In this document: positions 35,242-46,848 of the stretch, in pieces
How positions within the stretch are numbered: the stretch's first letter is position 1
Layout: the number at the start of each line of letters is the position of its first letter
NCBI GenBank assembly: GCA_021396245.1
Contig: WNYE01000007.1
Coordinates: 434,001-498,000 of the forward strand
Reading direction: 5' to 3'
Length of the DNA stretch: 64,000 nt
DNA from: Sporothrix humicola
Taxonomy: Eukaryota; Ascomycota; Sordariomycetes; Ophiostomatales; Ophiostomataceae
Translations under genes and position numbers: made by a program
Notes under the pieces: generated by a model
Database searches by the model: none
What the model was told of the DNA's origin: nothing
Seen by the model: only the letters and a program-made list of their open reading frames with translations

Positions 35242-38200
35242 TGTGTGTGAGAAAGAGAGAAAGAGTGGGAAATGAGTGTGCACCCGGTTGGGCACGGGAT
35301 TTTTTTTGGTGTGTTGACCGCGCGGCGCTGCCGCTTGTTGACGTCGGTGTGTGCGCAGCGACGCAAAGAAGTAGTTGAAAAGCAGAGGGAGAGCAGGCTA
35401 GAGAGCCATGAAGCCCATTGCAAAATGTGAGGTTATTCGGACGAGATTCGAAGTTTGGAATTGGGAAAAGGGAGGTGAGCGACAAGAAGGCGAGCTCGAG
35501 GAAGGAAGGGCGGGCAGAACAAAGAAAATGTAGCTTTCGGAAAGAGCTGCTTTGTCGGTTAGGCAGGAGCGATGGGTCGGTGCTGGTATGCGGTCGTGCG
35601 ATGGAATGGATGCTCTGCAATTACCGGTTTTCCTCGATGTGTGTCTCGTCACAAGCACTTTGCTGGAGACCTGTTGTTTTTGTGCTTTTCTTGTTCTGGT
35701 CCGTGTCTGGGCGCGATCAGCGGTGTCTGGTAAATATGTAAAAGAGGCTGCACACACTTTTTCGATGCGACAAAGTGCAGTCTCCAAGAGTGGTTGGCGT
35801 CAGGTCACCCGTCCCCCCTAAAAGTGCCCTAAGATAGGCAGCTGCAGGGCACGTGCAGGGCTGAGTTGCGCGCTGACCACTATATTTTTGATATTTTGCT
35901 GCAGGTTTTCGGTGGACCCCACTGGTTAGATTCGAGATTTTAGTGACGTATTGCCGCCTGAACCGTCTTGTCGAAAATCAGAGGAGGCTGTGGAAAAATC
36001 GGAAGGAAGTGGCAAAGACAGATTGGCAGGAGCGACAGAGGTGTGAGAGCGTGAGAACGAAAATGCCACGGACGCGAAGAGGAAATACTGATAAATGAAG
36101 ACAACACGAGACTGAAAAGACTTTTAAGAGATTGAACGAAATAGGGGACCTTTTCGAATTTAAGGGGATTTTTGGGACTTTTTGCTGGCCTCAAGAGACC
36201 ATCCACGAGAAATGACGAGACAAGGCAAACATAGGCCAATCTGGTGTGAATGGCCAGGCTGTGGGCAGCAAAACAACCAAAACGTCCTCTTTAGCTTCAC
36301 TTGCACACAATAACACGACGAATAGCCCCTCGAAAGCCCCTCCAGTGTGAATGGTGTGCATCCACCAATCTGCAGGCTGCACGATGCGCGATCCAGACGA
36401 ACATTTCCCCATCGTGGGCCGGCCACTCGCGCCCAGTCGTTTTGCCCACCTGCTCAATCGTGGCGCTTGTTTTGGACTGGAGAAGGGAGAAAAAGGGTCC
36501 TGTTTCGTCTTTCTGCGTTTCCTGTCTATTTTCTTTTCTCGGTGTTGGTGCCGTCGAGGTGAGAGTGGGTGGCCACGAACGGGTCCGGACGAGCCAGTCT
36601 ACGTGCAGCACGCTCCCACGTGTAGTCGATTTTGGTGGAGTTTTGGTCTGTCCGTTCTTTTTGACAGTAGTCAGGTCTCAGCCGCGCGTGATCGCCACCC
36701 CCATTGTGCTCTCAGCATTCCACTTACATGAGTGCGTGTGGGTGAAGCTGTGAGGGGTGGTCCGCCTTTATCTGGCATCTCGATATTTTGTCCTCTATTT
36801 TGTGTGGTTTGATATATTTCGATATATTTTTGTGAATTATTTTTATAACTCGGACGAGAGACTGACGCAAGTTGTCCAAGACACGCGAGCACATGAGCAA
36901 ACCTCTCTGGTCAGCACATCCCCTTTGACGTACATGAAGTATATGGAGAAACGCAAATGAAGGGCGCGGGATGGGCGCTTCCTTCAACTTTACGAGCATA
37001 TTCTACGAATATCTCACGGAAGAGGCTGGCGCTCTCTCACCAAGGCAGCCTACCAGGCCGTCAGAGACAATGTGATTTCTCTTCTTTGGTGGTCGCGTGC
37101 TGTGTCTCTCCTTGTGAGAAGATCAGCAAGAAGAGGATCAAGAAAGATCTCGCCGGTCTTCCGAGATGATGGGGCACGGAATTTTTTTTCGTCTTTTGTC
37201 GTTTGAACAGGTTTGTCGTCCAGGCTAGAACAGTGCACAAAACAAACTTTCCTCAACGATATAGAATGGAGAAAATAGAGATCGGAGTGGAATCTGGTGG
37301 ATCACTGACCCTCTCACCCTCTGCCGGGCACTTTGGCATATGGATCAACCCCTCCCCTGCCCCTTCTCTTTTCTCCACAACTTTCCACCACTTTGTTTGT
37401 GGTCTCGTGTGCAATATCCTCTTTCTGATTTGGCTTCTCGTGCCCCTCGTGCGTGGTATTTGGCATGTCGTGCGTCGAGCATCGTATGTCGATTCCGAAA
37501 CCCTGATGGTCGCGACACAAGAGGCCGATCCAAGGAGGGGCAGAAGAGATAGGAAAGAAACGGAAGGCGAGTGCGCGGGGTCCCTTTTTTTCGCCATCTG
37601 TGACTCTTGAAACTATCGAGAGCTGCCTGTTCCATTCCTTTGTCTGGCACGATGCTCGCGCACATAATTCAGGAGGGGCAGGACATTGTCGTCATCCATG
37701 ACAGTTGGGCCATTTTGAAGATTGCGCTCAGAACAACCACTTGGTAGGTGGCACATCGTACAGCTGTAAACCTCAAGGATATAGGACTTTTGTGAGTCTC
37801 AAAATGCCACTTTTCGCCTTGTGATATTCGAGGTTTGTATGTCGTTGACGTACTTGACTGTTGACGTGGATTCGTTTGTTGGTTGACAGAATGTATGGTT
37901 CGGCCCACGGCCATTGGCTCTTTTGAGGATGGAGACGAATAAGGGTCCGGATGGGCCCGTGCACGACATGTGGCTGGTGTGACATGCGCCACATTTGCCA
38001 AATTTTAGTGGGGCCCGCACTCAACATATCTACAGGCGAAAATTTCCTTCGTCTCCTTCTTTCTCTCTTTCTCTTTTCTCTCTATGCAACGTCGCGCTCT
38101 CTGAACCACCCCTCGCCTTTTGGAGAGAAGGGAGTTTGGACTTTTGAACTGCAGTGTTTGGGTAGTTTATTTCTGAGAGCGGTTGCTAGATCAACTCTTA

Positions 38201-40360
38201 CAAAGGTCCGCTCGTTTGAGGGAATTCAGAGCAGTTTCGGCTGCAATGATGGGTTCCTATGGTTTTTCGTGGACACATTTTTATGCCTGCTTTTTCGCTG
38301 TGCATCTGCCGATGAAGACTGATGATATTATATGCTTTGACCGTCGCCCATGCGCCTGTGCCCGAGATGCTTTTGGATGCCGCCCTCGGACGTGATGATG
38401 GTGATGCGTCGACTTTGAAACAAAAGTTCAAATAGCCTGTTGGGGAAGGTGTTGAAGAAGGGGCGTGATCTCGCTCACACTCTTCTCTCCTTGTGTGCAC
38501 ATCTTCCCCTCCTCTGCCAGTGATCGTCCTACGAGTACGCCAAGCCCAGCCACCTCGAATCTGCAACGGAAAGGCGCGGCGGGATTTGGAGATTCTGGGC
38601 TTGGGCTTGGGCTTGGGTTACAGTGTGTGTTTTTTCGATTCCATTGTTGCAATGTTTCCCAAGTCGCACTCACAGAAACAGCGATTTTGCCCATCTCATT
38701 GGCTAACCAACCGCTGGGACTTCTGTAAGCCAGCATGCACGACAGTGGTCACACCTTCACCTCTTTTTCTGTCTACTTTGTGCTTCTCTGTGTTTCTCTA
38801 CTGTGTATTCTGCATTCTGTGCCACGGAAGAACTCGCCCATTTTCTGTCGGGGTCGAGTATCCTGTCCTGCCTACCTTCTTTCGATTTCTCGTTGTCTCT
38901 TCCCCCAAGACTGAGCCCAAGACTTGTCCCAGGACTAGAGTCTTCCTGCATACAAGCTAAGGAAGTAGATCGATGCATGTCTTGGAGAAAGGAATCAGGA
39001 AATCAGGAAACTGGGACATCATGAGAGGCCCGAAAGGAAAGCAGAAAAGCGGTGAAAAGAGAGACGACGCGAAACAGGCAGCGGACAAGAGTCGCTCTTC
39101 AGCAAGAGTGTTCTCATGCTGTGCCCTGCATATTCCACGCAAGAATCGGGTGAGCTGGAGCGTGCAGAAGTGGTCAAAAGTCCAAAGTCCAAAAAGTCCG
39201 TCGTAGTAATACCCCTCCATCATCTTCCTATCTGAACACGGCAGGTGATCAGCCGGGAGCATCACGGGGAAATAGATGAGGGGAAGGGGACACAAGAGAG
39301 GAAAATAGAACGAAATCGAGGGCGGACAATAGCATGCCCCAACTATGATGTGCGTGCCGTGTCGCTCACTGTTTTCGTTCATTTCCATCTTTTTCCTTTC
39401 CTTCTATCACTTTTCTCGGACGACGGGCGGTCGCAGCAGGTGCCGTGATATTAAAAAGGCTTATTATAGCTGTTTGGTTGGGGGCAAAGTAGTAAGAGCA
39501 GCATATTAAGACTTTCGGGTGATGAACCCGCCTTCTGCGAACCCATGAACGCCGATAGTGAGCAAACAAATTGCACCCAAAGGAACAAATATACAGAGGC
39601 ACAAGCGGTCATATCGACAGATATTAGCGGACATAGGGAATCACAGGCCAAGTCAATAAACCATCACGACACGCGCCTCTTTTTACCGACGCGCATTACT
39701 GCATATATGAGCAAGGCTGTTGCTTTTTTTACTCCGATCTTTACAGCGTGCCGAGTATGCAGAGTGCGTGGCGGAGTGCCTTCAGGAAGACAGCGGACGA
39801 TAAAAAATAAAAAATTAAAGGCATCAGGTACAAATTGCACGTTTGATTGTTTACTATATTGGTTTTTGTTTAGATGTGAATGCATGCAGCAGAATTAGAT
39901 TCATTGGTAAAAGATGGCATGATGAATGAGTGTCAAGAATGTGCACATGAAAATGAACGTTGATTTTGCTTGTAAAGCGTGAAGCATGAAGAAAAGTAAT
40001 GTAGTAAAGGAAAGAATAAGAAAAGAAATCCGTGAAAGCTCCGGGGTCTTGGCTTTTTGTGCCCCTCCATCCACACCGATCATGTCGTGATATCAAGAGT
40101 AAGAAATGAAAATGAAAGTGAAATGCAAAAACGAATGCCGTCCCTGATTAGGGGAGGCCACGATAACCCTGTTAAAAATCATGTTCCCAAAGGCGCCCCA
40201 AATCTAAAATTGACCTGTATCCCATATCCCCATAATCCGCGAAGAAGAGTGAAAGGTTGAAACGACGACGAACCCAGTCGTTGGTAAAAGTATGTGACAA
40301 AGAAGTGAAGGAAAAGTATATGCAGTGAAGAATCGAAATCTTTCGTAGTCGTAAACCAGT
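35242..40360. other. 5.1 kb intergenic region with no supported gene
   Basis: Holds the PPN1 promoter side (CACGTG at 35850) and the 3' flank of the hypothetical gene. Frames on both strands are short and without domain signals. A four-run GGG repeat at 38597-38617 is the only striking structure. No tRNA or element ends seen. Confidence 0.5.
38597..38617 (+). repeat. Potential G-quadruplex, (GGGCTT)3GGG
   Basis: Four GGG runs separated by identical CTT loops. This fits the canonical G3N1-7 quadruplex rule and is a hexamer tandem repeat close to telomeric type in form, although the unit is not TTAGGG. Confidence 0.8.
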
Positions 40361-41455
40361 TTAAATCCAGACGGCTGCGACGGGCCGCGACGATTCGGCA
40401 AAGAATTTGGACATGAGTCCCTGGATGTCGCTGATGTACGACTCTGCACTGTACTTCTTCAGTCCTTGGCTGATGAGTTCGCGCTCTTCCTCGGCGAAGA
40501 TGGGATTTGAGCTGAAAATGGGGGCGGGCTCCTCGATGACGGTCTCCTCCTTGCCAAACTCCTCGACGAGCTCAGACACCTTGGCCAGCTCGTGGCCGAA
40601 GGGGTGCGTCTCGGAGTAGTCCTTCTTGTGCGAGACAGGCGGCGGGCCAGACATGATGGTGCTGGGCGTGGCGCCGACCGAGGCGGAGGGAGCGTGGTTG
40701 TAGGTCGACGGCTTGACGGTCGAGGTGTGCGAAGTCGACGACGTAACGCTAGTGCTGGTCGAGCTCGACGACGAGCGCGAGAAGCTGAAGCTGGCCTTGG
40801 TGGAGAGCGAGCGCACCGACTGCTCCGACATGCGAGACACGGAGCGGTTGCGCACGAGGCCGTCGTACGACTTCTTGGTGTGCGAGGGAGCGCGCTGTGG
40901 GATGGCGGGTGCCTCCGAGGCGGGGAAAGCGGCGGTGCCGGCCTGCGCGGGCGAGGGCGAGGCGTTGGGGCTGCTGGTGGCGTCGGCCGAAGCAATACCG
41001 AGACCGCTGACCTCGGGCGTCATCTGCCTTGGCGGCATGAAGTAGCAGGACAGATGGTTCGGCTCGGGGGACATGGCGCGCTTGTCGTCGGGGAAAGGCG
41101 TGTCCGGGCTGGTCGGCGGCGTGGACGCAGCGGTGAAGCCGGAGTCAGACTCGTCGTCGGACTTGCTGGAGGTGGACGGCGAAGACTGGACGTTTGCCGT
41201 GATGGTGTTGACCCGGTGGGGGAAGATATCGGGCGCATGGTACGAGAGCATGTTGGTGGTGTGCGTCAGCTCGACTGGCGCCGAGATCTTGTTGCGGATG
41301 GAGCCGTGCGTGGTGAACGCCTTAGTCGACTGCTTGCGGTGCAGCAGGCCATCGGACGGCGTGTTGTTGACGGCGTTGCCGGCGGCATCCTTGCCGTCCT
41401 TGAGCTCCAACGTTTGCCGCACCCGGCGGGTGGTAAATGCTCTTGCAAGAGACAT
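40361..41455 (-). CDS. Hypothetical Ser/Thr/Pro-rich protein
   Basis: A single exon of 364 residues from the ATG at 41455 with clear G/C preference at third positions, so very probably a real gene. It starts MSLARAFTTRRVRQTLELK. Short ordered-looking blocks stand out from low-complexity sequence: HTTNMLSYHAPDIFP, SDSGFTAASTPPTSPDTPFP, MSPEPNHLSCYFMP, APAIPQRAPSHTKKSYDGLV and a C-terminal helix EEERELISQGLKKYSAESYI. Many SP and TP pairs could be kinase sites. There is no signal peptide, membrane segment or known domain. I have an impression that similar uncharacterised proteins occur across Sordariomycetes, but cannot check this. The function is unknown. Both flanks are about 5 kb without supported genes. 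Confidence 0.75.
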   Translation of the reverse strand: MSLARAFTTRRVRQTLELKDGKDAAGNAVNNTPSDGLLHRKQSTKAFTTHGSIRNKISAPVELTHTTNMLSYHAPDIFPHRVNTITANVQSSPSTSSKSDDESDSGFTAASTPPTSPDTPFPDDKRAMSPEPNHLSCYFMPPRQMTPEVSGLGIASADATSSPNASPSPAQAGTAAFPASEAPAIPQRAPSHTKKSYDGLVRNRSVSRMSEQSVRSLSTKASFSFSRSSSSSTSTSVTSSTSHTSTVKPSTYNHAPSASVGATPSTIMSGPPPVSHKKDYSETHPFGHELAKVSELVEEFGKEETVIEEPAPIFSSNPIFAEEERELISQGLKKYSAESYISDIQGLMSKFFAESSRPVAAVWI

Positions 41456-43265
41456 GTCGAATGTGTGAGATGTGTGTTAAGATGTGATGAAGAAGGAATG
41501 AAGAAACGAAGCGATTCTCAGAAAAGGATAGTTGGCTCAAAGTAGACTCCGCTGTGGAGGGAGACCAGTGAGTTATGAAAAAGTGGTGAGATAAGGATGT
41601 AAGAATGAAAATGACGGTGAAAGTGAAGTGAAAATGTAAAGGAGAGTGGCTCTCTGGATTCACAGAAAGGCGAGAGCAGAAAGTGCGCAAATAAACAAGA
41701 GAAGATGGCGCAGAAGGGGAGGACAGGAGAATAAAAAAAGTGTAAGGGCGTCACACGTCAAAAGTCACAACCAGTTGTGAAGAATGCAGTGTTGACACGG
41801 CCTTTTTTGTGCGACGAGCGCAGTGGCAAAAGGCAAAAAGAGATTCCGTGACAAGGAGGAATAGACAAGGAGGGACAAGATGGAAGAGACGAGACAAGGA
41901 GGCCGACAGGTGATGCGTGTGTCGCCTGGCGTTCCCTGGATAATGCGTCGTCGTTGTCTCTTTGTCCGATGTCTCCTTTCGGCGACTCAAAGGGCCACAA
42001 AGCGGAGGGTGGGATAGAGAATATAAAGAAACAAACAAGGAGCCAAAGAACTGCCAAAGAGCAAGAGGGCAAGGGCGGCACAAACAAAAAGCGACGCTCG
42101 GCAGACGGGCGGCTCTGATTGGCTGCGCGGGCGGTGGGTACTGGATGGGTTGAAGAAAGCGTTGACCCCTCCACAACCGTTTAGGGAAGGTACGGGCGGC
42201 TCGACTGGAAGATTCCCCTTTCAGGCGCGGAAGTTTTTCTTAGAACAAGGGGCGACGGCGAACAGTCCCTCTTGATAAAAATAACACTGCGCTGTGAAAG
42301 CCGTTGAATGGATGTCTAGATCTGGCTGTCTGCGGGCCTTGTGATGCCGTGCTGGTGATGCTGTGTGCCTCGTGCGTCTGTGTCAGTGTCGTCCAAGGGC
42401 GAGTTTTTGGTGACTTTTGACTTTTGTTGGTCTGAGACTTGTCTCCTGTGCTTGCGGACGTGGTGCTGCCGAGAAGGGCGGGTGCGACTCTGAGAGTAAA
42501 AAAACCAAGCGAAAAATGAATGAAGGAAAGAGCGGTGTTTCTGGAACCGGTCCAGAGTATTCGTCGAGAATTGGTTGTTCCTGCGATTTCAGGAATGCGG
42601 TAATGATGCGGGAAGGAGCGATCGAGCAGAAGAATGCGGGTTTCTGCTGCTGTGAACTCAGAGTTGATTCAATGATAGATATGGGTGCGTGTGAGCGTAT
42701 GTCGTATTTTGGATCCGTGGATCGGTGCGTTTTGTTTTATTCAGAAAAAAATAGTCCTGCTGGGATAAGAGTCGCGCCTGCGACAAAAAAGAGAGTGAAC
42801 TGTGCACGTTGTGTGCGACGGCGGACGGGACTCGAAGGAGAGACGGCGAGCAGCACTCGGTTGTAAAGTGAAAACTGAAGGAGTTGACGAGAGTGAAGAG
42901 AAAAAATATGAGAAAGGAAGGTATGGCGATGAAAAGGAAACGTCGTAGGGAAGGAACAAAGGAAGGGAAAGGGAGAAGGGACGAGAGGGAAAGAGACAAG
43001 AGGAAACAAACCCCCGTCGTGGGGAAACATTCAAGATATGAAGGAAGGACTGGCCCAGGGTGCCAACACCATGGGTGCTCTACGCACATGGCGATGCGTT
43101 CTTTCTCGGCCAGTTGCTCTTGCCTCTTCCGCTCATGGAGGGTGGTGCTTGGTGCATTTTGCCCCTGGATCATGAAAAGTACAGGCTACAACGGCTGCCA
43201 CCCTAATTAGCGTGTGCTCACAGGTACCTAAATACCTCAACATGCGCCAGCATCCAGGGGAGAAA

Positions 43266-43297
43266 CCCGCTAGGCGAGGGCTAGGCTTGCTAGCGGG
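43266..43297. repeat. 8-bp perfect inverted repeat (CCCGCTAG / CTAGCGGG)
   Basis: Arms at 43266-43273 and 43290-43297 with a 16-nt spacer; could fold as a hairpin in either strand. No gene adjoins it closely and it is not followed by anything recognisable. Confidence 0.7.
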
Positions 43298-44366
43298 AAG
43301 AGAATTTTTTAGTCCCTGATCTGGTCCCCTCCAGGCGTCGGCGGCCCTTTCTTTAGGGGGCTTTTGGAGGATGCTAACGCAGGTCCTTCTGATCGGCGCA
43401 CATTCTGTGCGGTTCTGTGTCTTGGTCCAGAAGCCTCTTGCCCTTTTGATCCATTTTGCCTCGTTCACCACTTCTCCGATCGAGCGTGAAGGCAATCGTG
43501 GCCTTGGTCTTAGTGATTTAGTGTACGTTGCGTGTCGTGCTTGCCCTATTTTGCCTGTTTTGCTTATGTTTTTGTCAGACATTTCCGGTCGCTGCTTCCT
43601 TTTTGTGCGCCTCGTGCGTGTTCATGTCAACCGATGTTCGACAGCTGTCTTTCCCCCAACCTCGTCCGCCCTTTCTGTTTTCTGTGTGTGCGATGCTTGC
43701 TTTTGGCCTCCCTTGTTCTTTCCCTCTCACCTCTCGCTGCACTGCAACTGTACTTTTTGTTGACTCCGCTGAGGAAGGAACCTGGACCCATCTTCACTGC
43801 GAGAATCCCGTCTGCTTTGCTGCGCCCGAGCGGCCAGTTTCAATCTGTTCCTTCCCTTTTCCTATCCCTGTCGCGTGTGGGTCGCAAAACATGTTTCTGC
43901 TGTATGGGATTGGTTGGTCTTTCCATCTTGAGCCAGGGGTACGTTTTTTTTTCTTTTGTCTTTTGGGTCTTTCCCCTTGCTCCTGGGGGCCTTTCCCATT
44001 TGTGCTTCTCGCTTCCTGTTGGTCCAACAGGCAAAAACGGCCCTTCACAAAAAGACCAGCAAAAAGCAAATAGGCACAACAAAAACAGAACCAACCAGGC
44101 ACAGGCTTCGCCCACCCACCCTCCACTTTGCTTTTGTTTTTAGGCTGCGGGAACCCCTTTGCGCCTTGGATGGCGGCGGCGAACAGCGTGGGAGGAGTGG
44201 AGACATCGGAAGACAACACACCAGAAAGCAGAGCAAAAGACAAGGAAAGACACAGGAAGACACAAAAGTCGTCACCTTTTATCCCTTCCCCCTGCAAGGT
44301 CTTTCGCAGGTCTCCCTATTTTCGGTGCCATGTGTGCATCCAGCCAAGTTTGTTGGCCAGGTCGTG

Positions 44367-45167
44367 ATGCAGCGGTTGCTGCAGATGGACGCACAGCTGC
44401 AGGCTGACGTGGTGCCGCGGACCCAGCGAGGCCACAAGCTTCACAGGATCGAGAAGACTGGGGCGCCAGAAAAGTCTGAAAAGCCTGACGAAACTGGCCA
44501 AACTGACGGCCAAGGGATATCAAGACATGTCGAGACAAAAGAGGCACAGGAAAGGCACAAGAAAGCACAAGACGTCAGAGAACACCCGCCATCTGCAAGT
44601 GGCCGGATTGACACGCCTCAGAGCAGTCCAGATCAACGGGAAAAAAGGACGAAGGGGTGCCGGACGAACACATTCGATACGTGTGAGTGTGCCACTCGAA
44701 ATCGCCACAGCGTGCGTACCACAGAGACGCCGGGTGGCAGAAGCGAGCCCGACCTTACTCATGTCCCTCAGGGCCCTCAGGACCCTTTTGTCAAGTTCTG
44801 TCAATTCTGTCAAGAGGTTGTTACAGGGTCTGTATGGCTTGCCTCGTCGTGGGAGTACGAGTATCCCTTGGGACAGCAACAATACGCGACACTGCATGTA
44901 CCCGTATCACGGAAAGGCGAGAAGTGTGTGCCGTTGAAAACAGCCCGAAAACTCTCAAAAACGAGAACAAGACCATCAATTCACGGCCGCGCAAGACCTC
45001 AAGAACCGTGGGGCCATCCAGAGTCGGATCTGACGAGTCCCTCCGCTTTCGATGCTCTGTTCTCCTCTTTCTGCAGTGGAGCTTATCGTTTGTTGTGGAC
45101 CAAGAGGAAGAACCCTTTCCAGGCCTATTCCTCCCGCTGGGAAGAAAGGGCGATCTCAGAACGCTAG
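44367..45167 (+). CDS. Doubtful 266-residue frame, no homology recognised
   Basis: The frame begins at the ATG at 44367 and stays open further upstream to a non-ATG start. The protein is polar, rich in Lys, Arg, Gln and Pro (for example EKTGAPEKSEKPDETGQ), with a more ordered C-terminal part (SAFDALFSSFCSGAYRLLW). Third positions are only mildly G/C-biased, about like the surrounding DNA and unlike the supported genes, and overlapping frames are also open. It could be a lineage-specific gene, part of a spliced transcript, or chance. No promoter or partner is evident. Confidence 0.2.
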   Translation: MQRLLQMDAQLQADVVPRTQRGHKLHRIEKTGAPEKSEKPDETGQTDGQGISRHVETKEAQERHKKAQDVREHPPSASGRIDTPQSSPDQREKRTKGCRTNTFDTCECATRNRHSVRTTETPGGRSEPDLTHVPQGPQDPFVKFCQFCQEVVTGSVWLASSWEYEYPLGQQQYATLHVPVSRKGEKCVPLKTARKLSKTRTRPSIHGRARPQEPWGHPESDLTSPSAFDALFSSFCSGAYRLLWTKRKNPFQAYSSRWEERAISER

Positions 45168-46848
45168 TGGTCCTTTGGTCGACTTTGTTCCTTGCAGATG
45201 AAACAATGCCCCTGGGGCGGCGCCGGCTCCGTGCTCCCTATTGGCTAGCTGGATAAACCCAGCGGCTCCATTGGTGCATTGGTTGAAACAAAGTTTCAAT
45301 GCGCCTGAACGGTGAGTGAGAGACAAAGATGCCATCTGAGCTCTCTCACAGTCAAGTCTCTCAGAATTGAGAGCTGAGCCACCGGGGCCACAGGCCACCT
45401 TCGAGCACAGGGAGCGAGAACGAACGCCATACCCTTATCAGCAACGTCTGTTTCAGAAGAGAGAAACACCCGCCGCGAGGGAAGCGATCATCGTCGCTTG
45501 TTTGGAGCATAGATCGTGAATACTACTGCTCTTTTCGGTGAAGGTATGGGCTATCTAAGTCAACAGTTAGCCAAGTCGGGCTGGCAAGGGAGACAATAAA
45601 ATTAAGCCCATCTCAATAAGTACGGGGTGCAATCAACAATTTGTTGACTTGAGAGACAAAAAATTCACAACACACAAAAGTGACGAACTGGCATGCAAGT
45701 AACCGACGAGACAGACATGCGGGCGCACATGGCGTCTCAACTCCCAACGGCCGACTCACAAAAGCCATGCACGCCGCAAATTCCTGGCGTTTAGTCATTG
45801 TATCTCTGCATCTGACGAGAACGCCACGTCAAGGAATTCATCAAGGCATAATGGCAGTTCCAGAAGGCGTCGCGGAACACATCTCTCCCAGGGATTCTGA
45901 TTTTTGAAATTCTGAAATCTGGTTCTGGGTTGTGCCTCCCGTCTGTGGACTGGTCTGTGGAGGATGGGAGCGCATGGCAAAAAGCGTCCGATCGGAGCCA
46001 GCCTCGTGGCCCCGGTCGCCTTGCCATTATTTGCTCGAGATATTGGTCTCTTGCGATCCTTTACGGCACACCAATTTACAGAGCATGAGCATGGCCTCGC
46101 CCAAAATAGGCGGCGGCACTCTACGGCTGGACCGTTGATGCACTGCATATCAATCGCATCCCGCTTCTGATGTGCGCTTCCGTGCCCAGTTTCTCGAAGC
46201 CTTTGCCTGCGAACAGAGCGACAAAACACACATGAACAAGATCACGAAAACAAAAAAGCAGGATTGGGTAAAACAAGTGACGAAATTTCATATCTAGGTT
46301 CATTGCGGAGTGTCCTCCGTGCATCTATTTTGAAGAGGGCCCCTACCCCGCTGGCAATGCAAACGATAAGGCAAGAAATGCAAGAAAGCAAAAGAAACGA
46401 GGCGAACGCCGCAAAACATCTACGTTCCCGCATCCAAGCCCGATCCAAGTGCCGCTTTCCAAACTTGGCTCCCACTTGCTTGGAACACTGATCGCTAGCC
46501 ACATTCTATGCAGCGCAAAGGCTGAGACGGCGTGCAAGTTGGACGCTGTGTCGTTATCGCAGGTTTTGTGTTCTTGAAACTGGGCGCTCGTGCATCAGCT
46601 GGCGATCTGGCGATCTGTAGCATATTTTTGTGCCTGCAGACTGCCTAGAAAACGCCCGCAAATAATTAGAAGCCGGCATATGAGCAAACACAAGCAGCGC
46701 ATGGCAATCGACACAGGCGAATAAAACAAAATGCGCAAAACAAAACGCTGATGGCATTAATGCTGCCAAACCTGTGATTGCACCCCCCACGTCCCAGAAC
46801 AGTTTCCAATCCGTGATTGATCAAGTTCAATCAGATCAATCGGCTCAA

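Larger units (their letters stand above)
41456..46848. other. 5.4 kb intergenic region, one doubtful frame
   Basis: Upstream of the hypothetical gene and downstream of PWP1. Between about 43.4 and 45.2 kb several plus-strand frames are open at once, partly because the DNA there is pyrimidine-rich and poor in stop codons. One frame is listed separately. CCAAT-type ATTGG sequences occur near 42117 and 45240. Otherwise nothing recognised. Confidence 0.45.
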
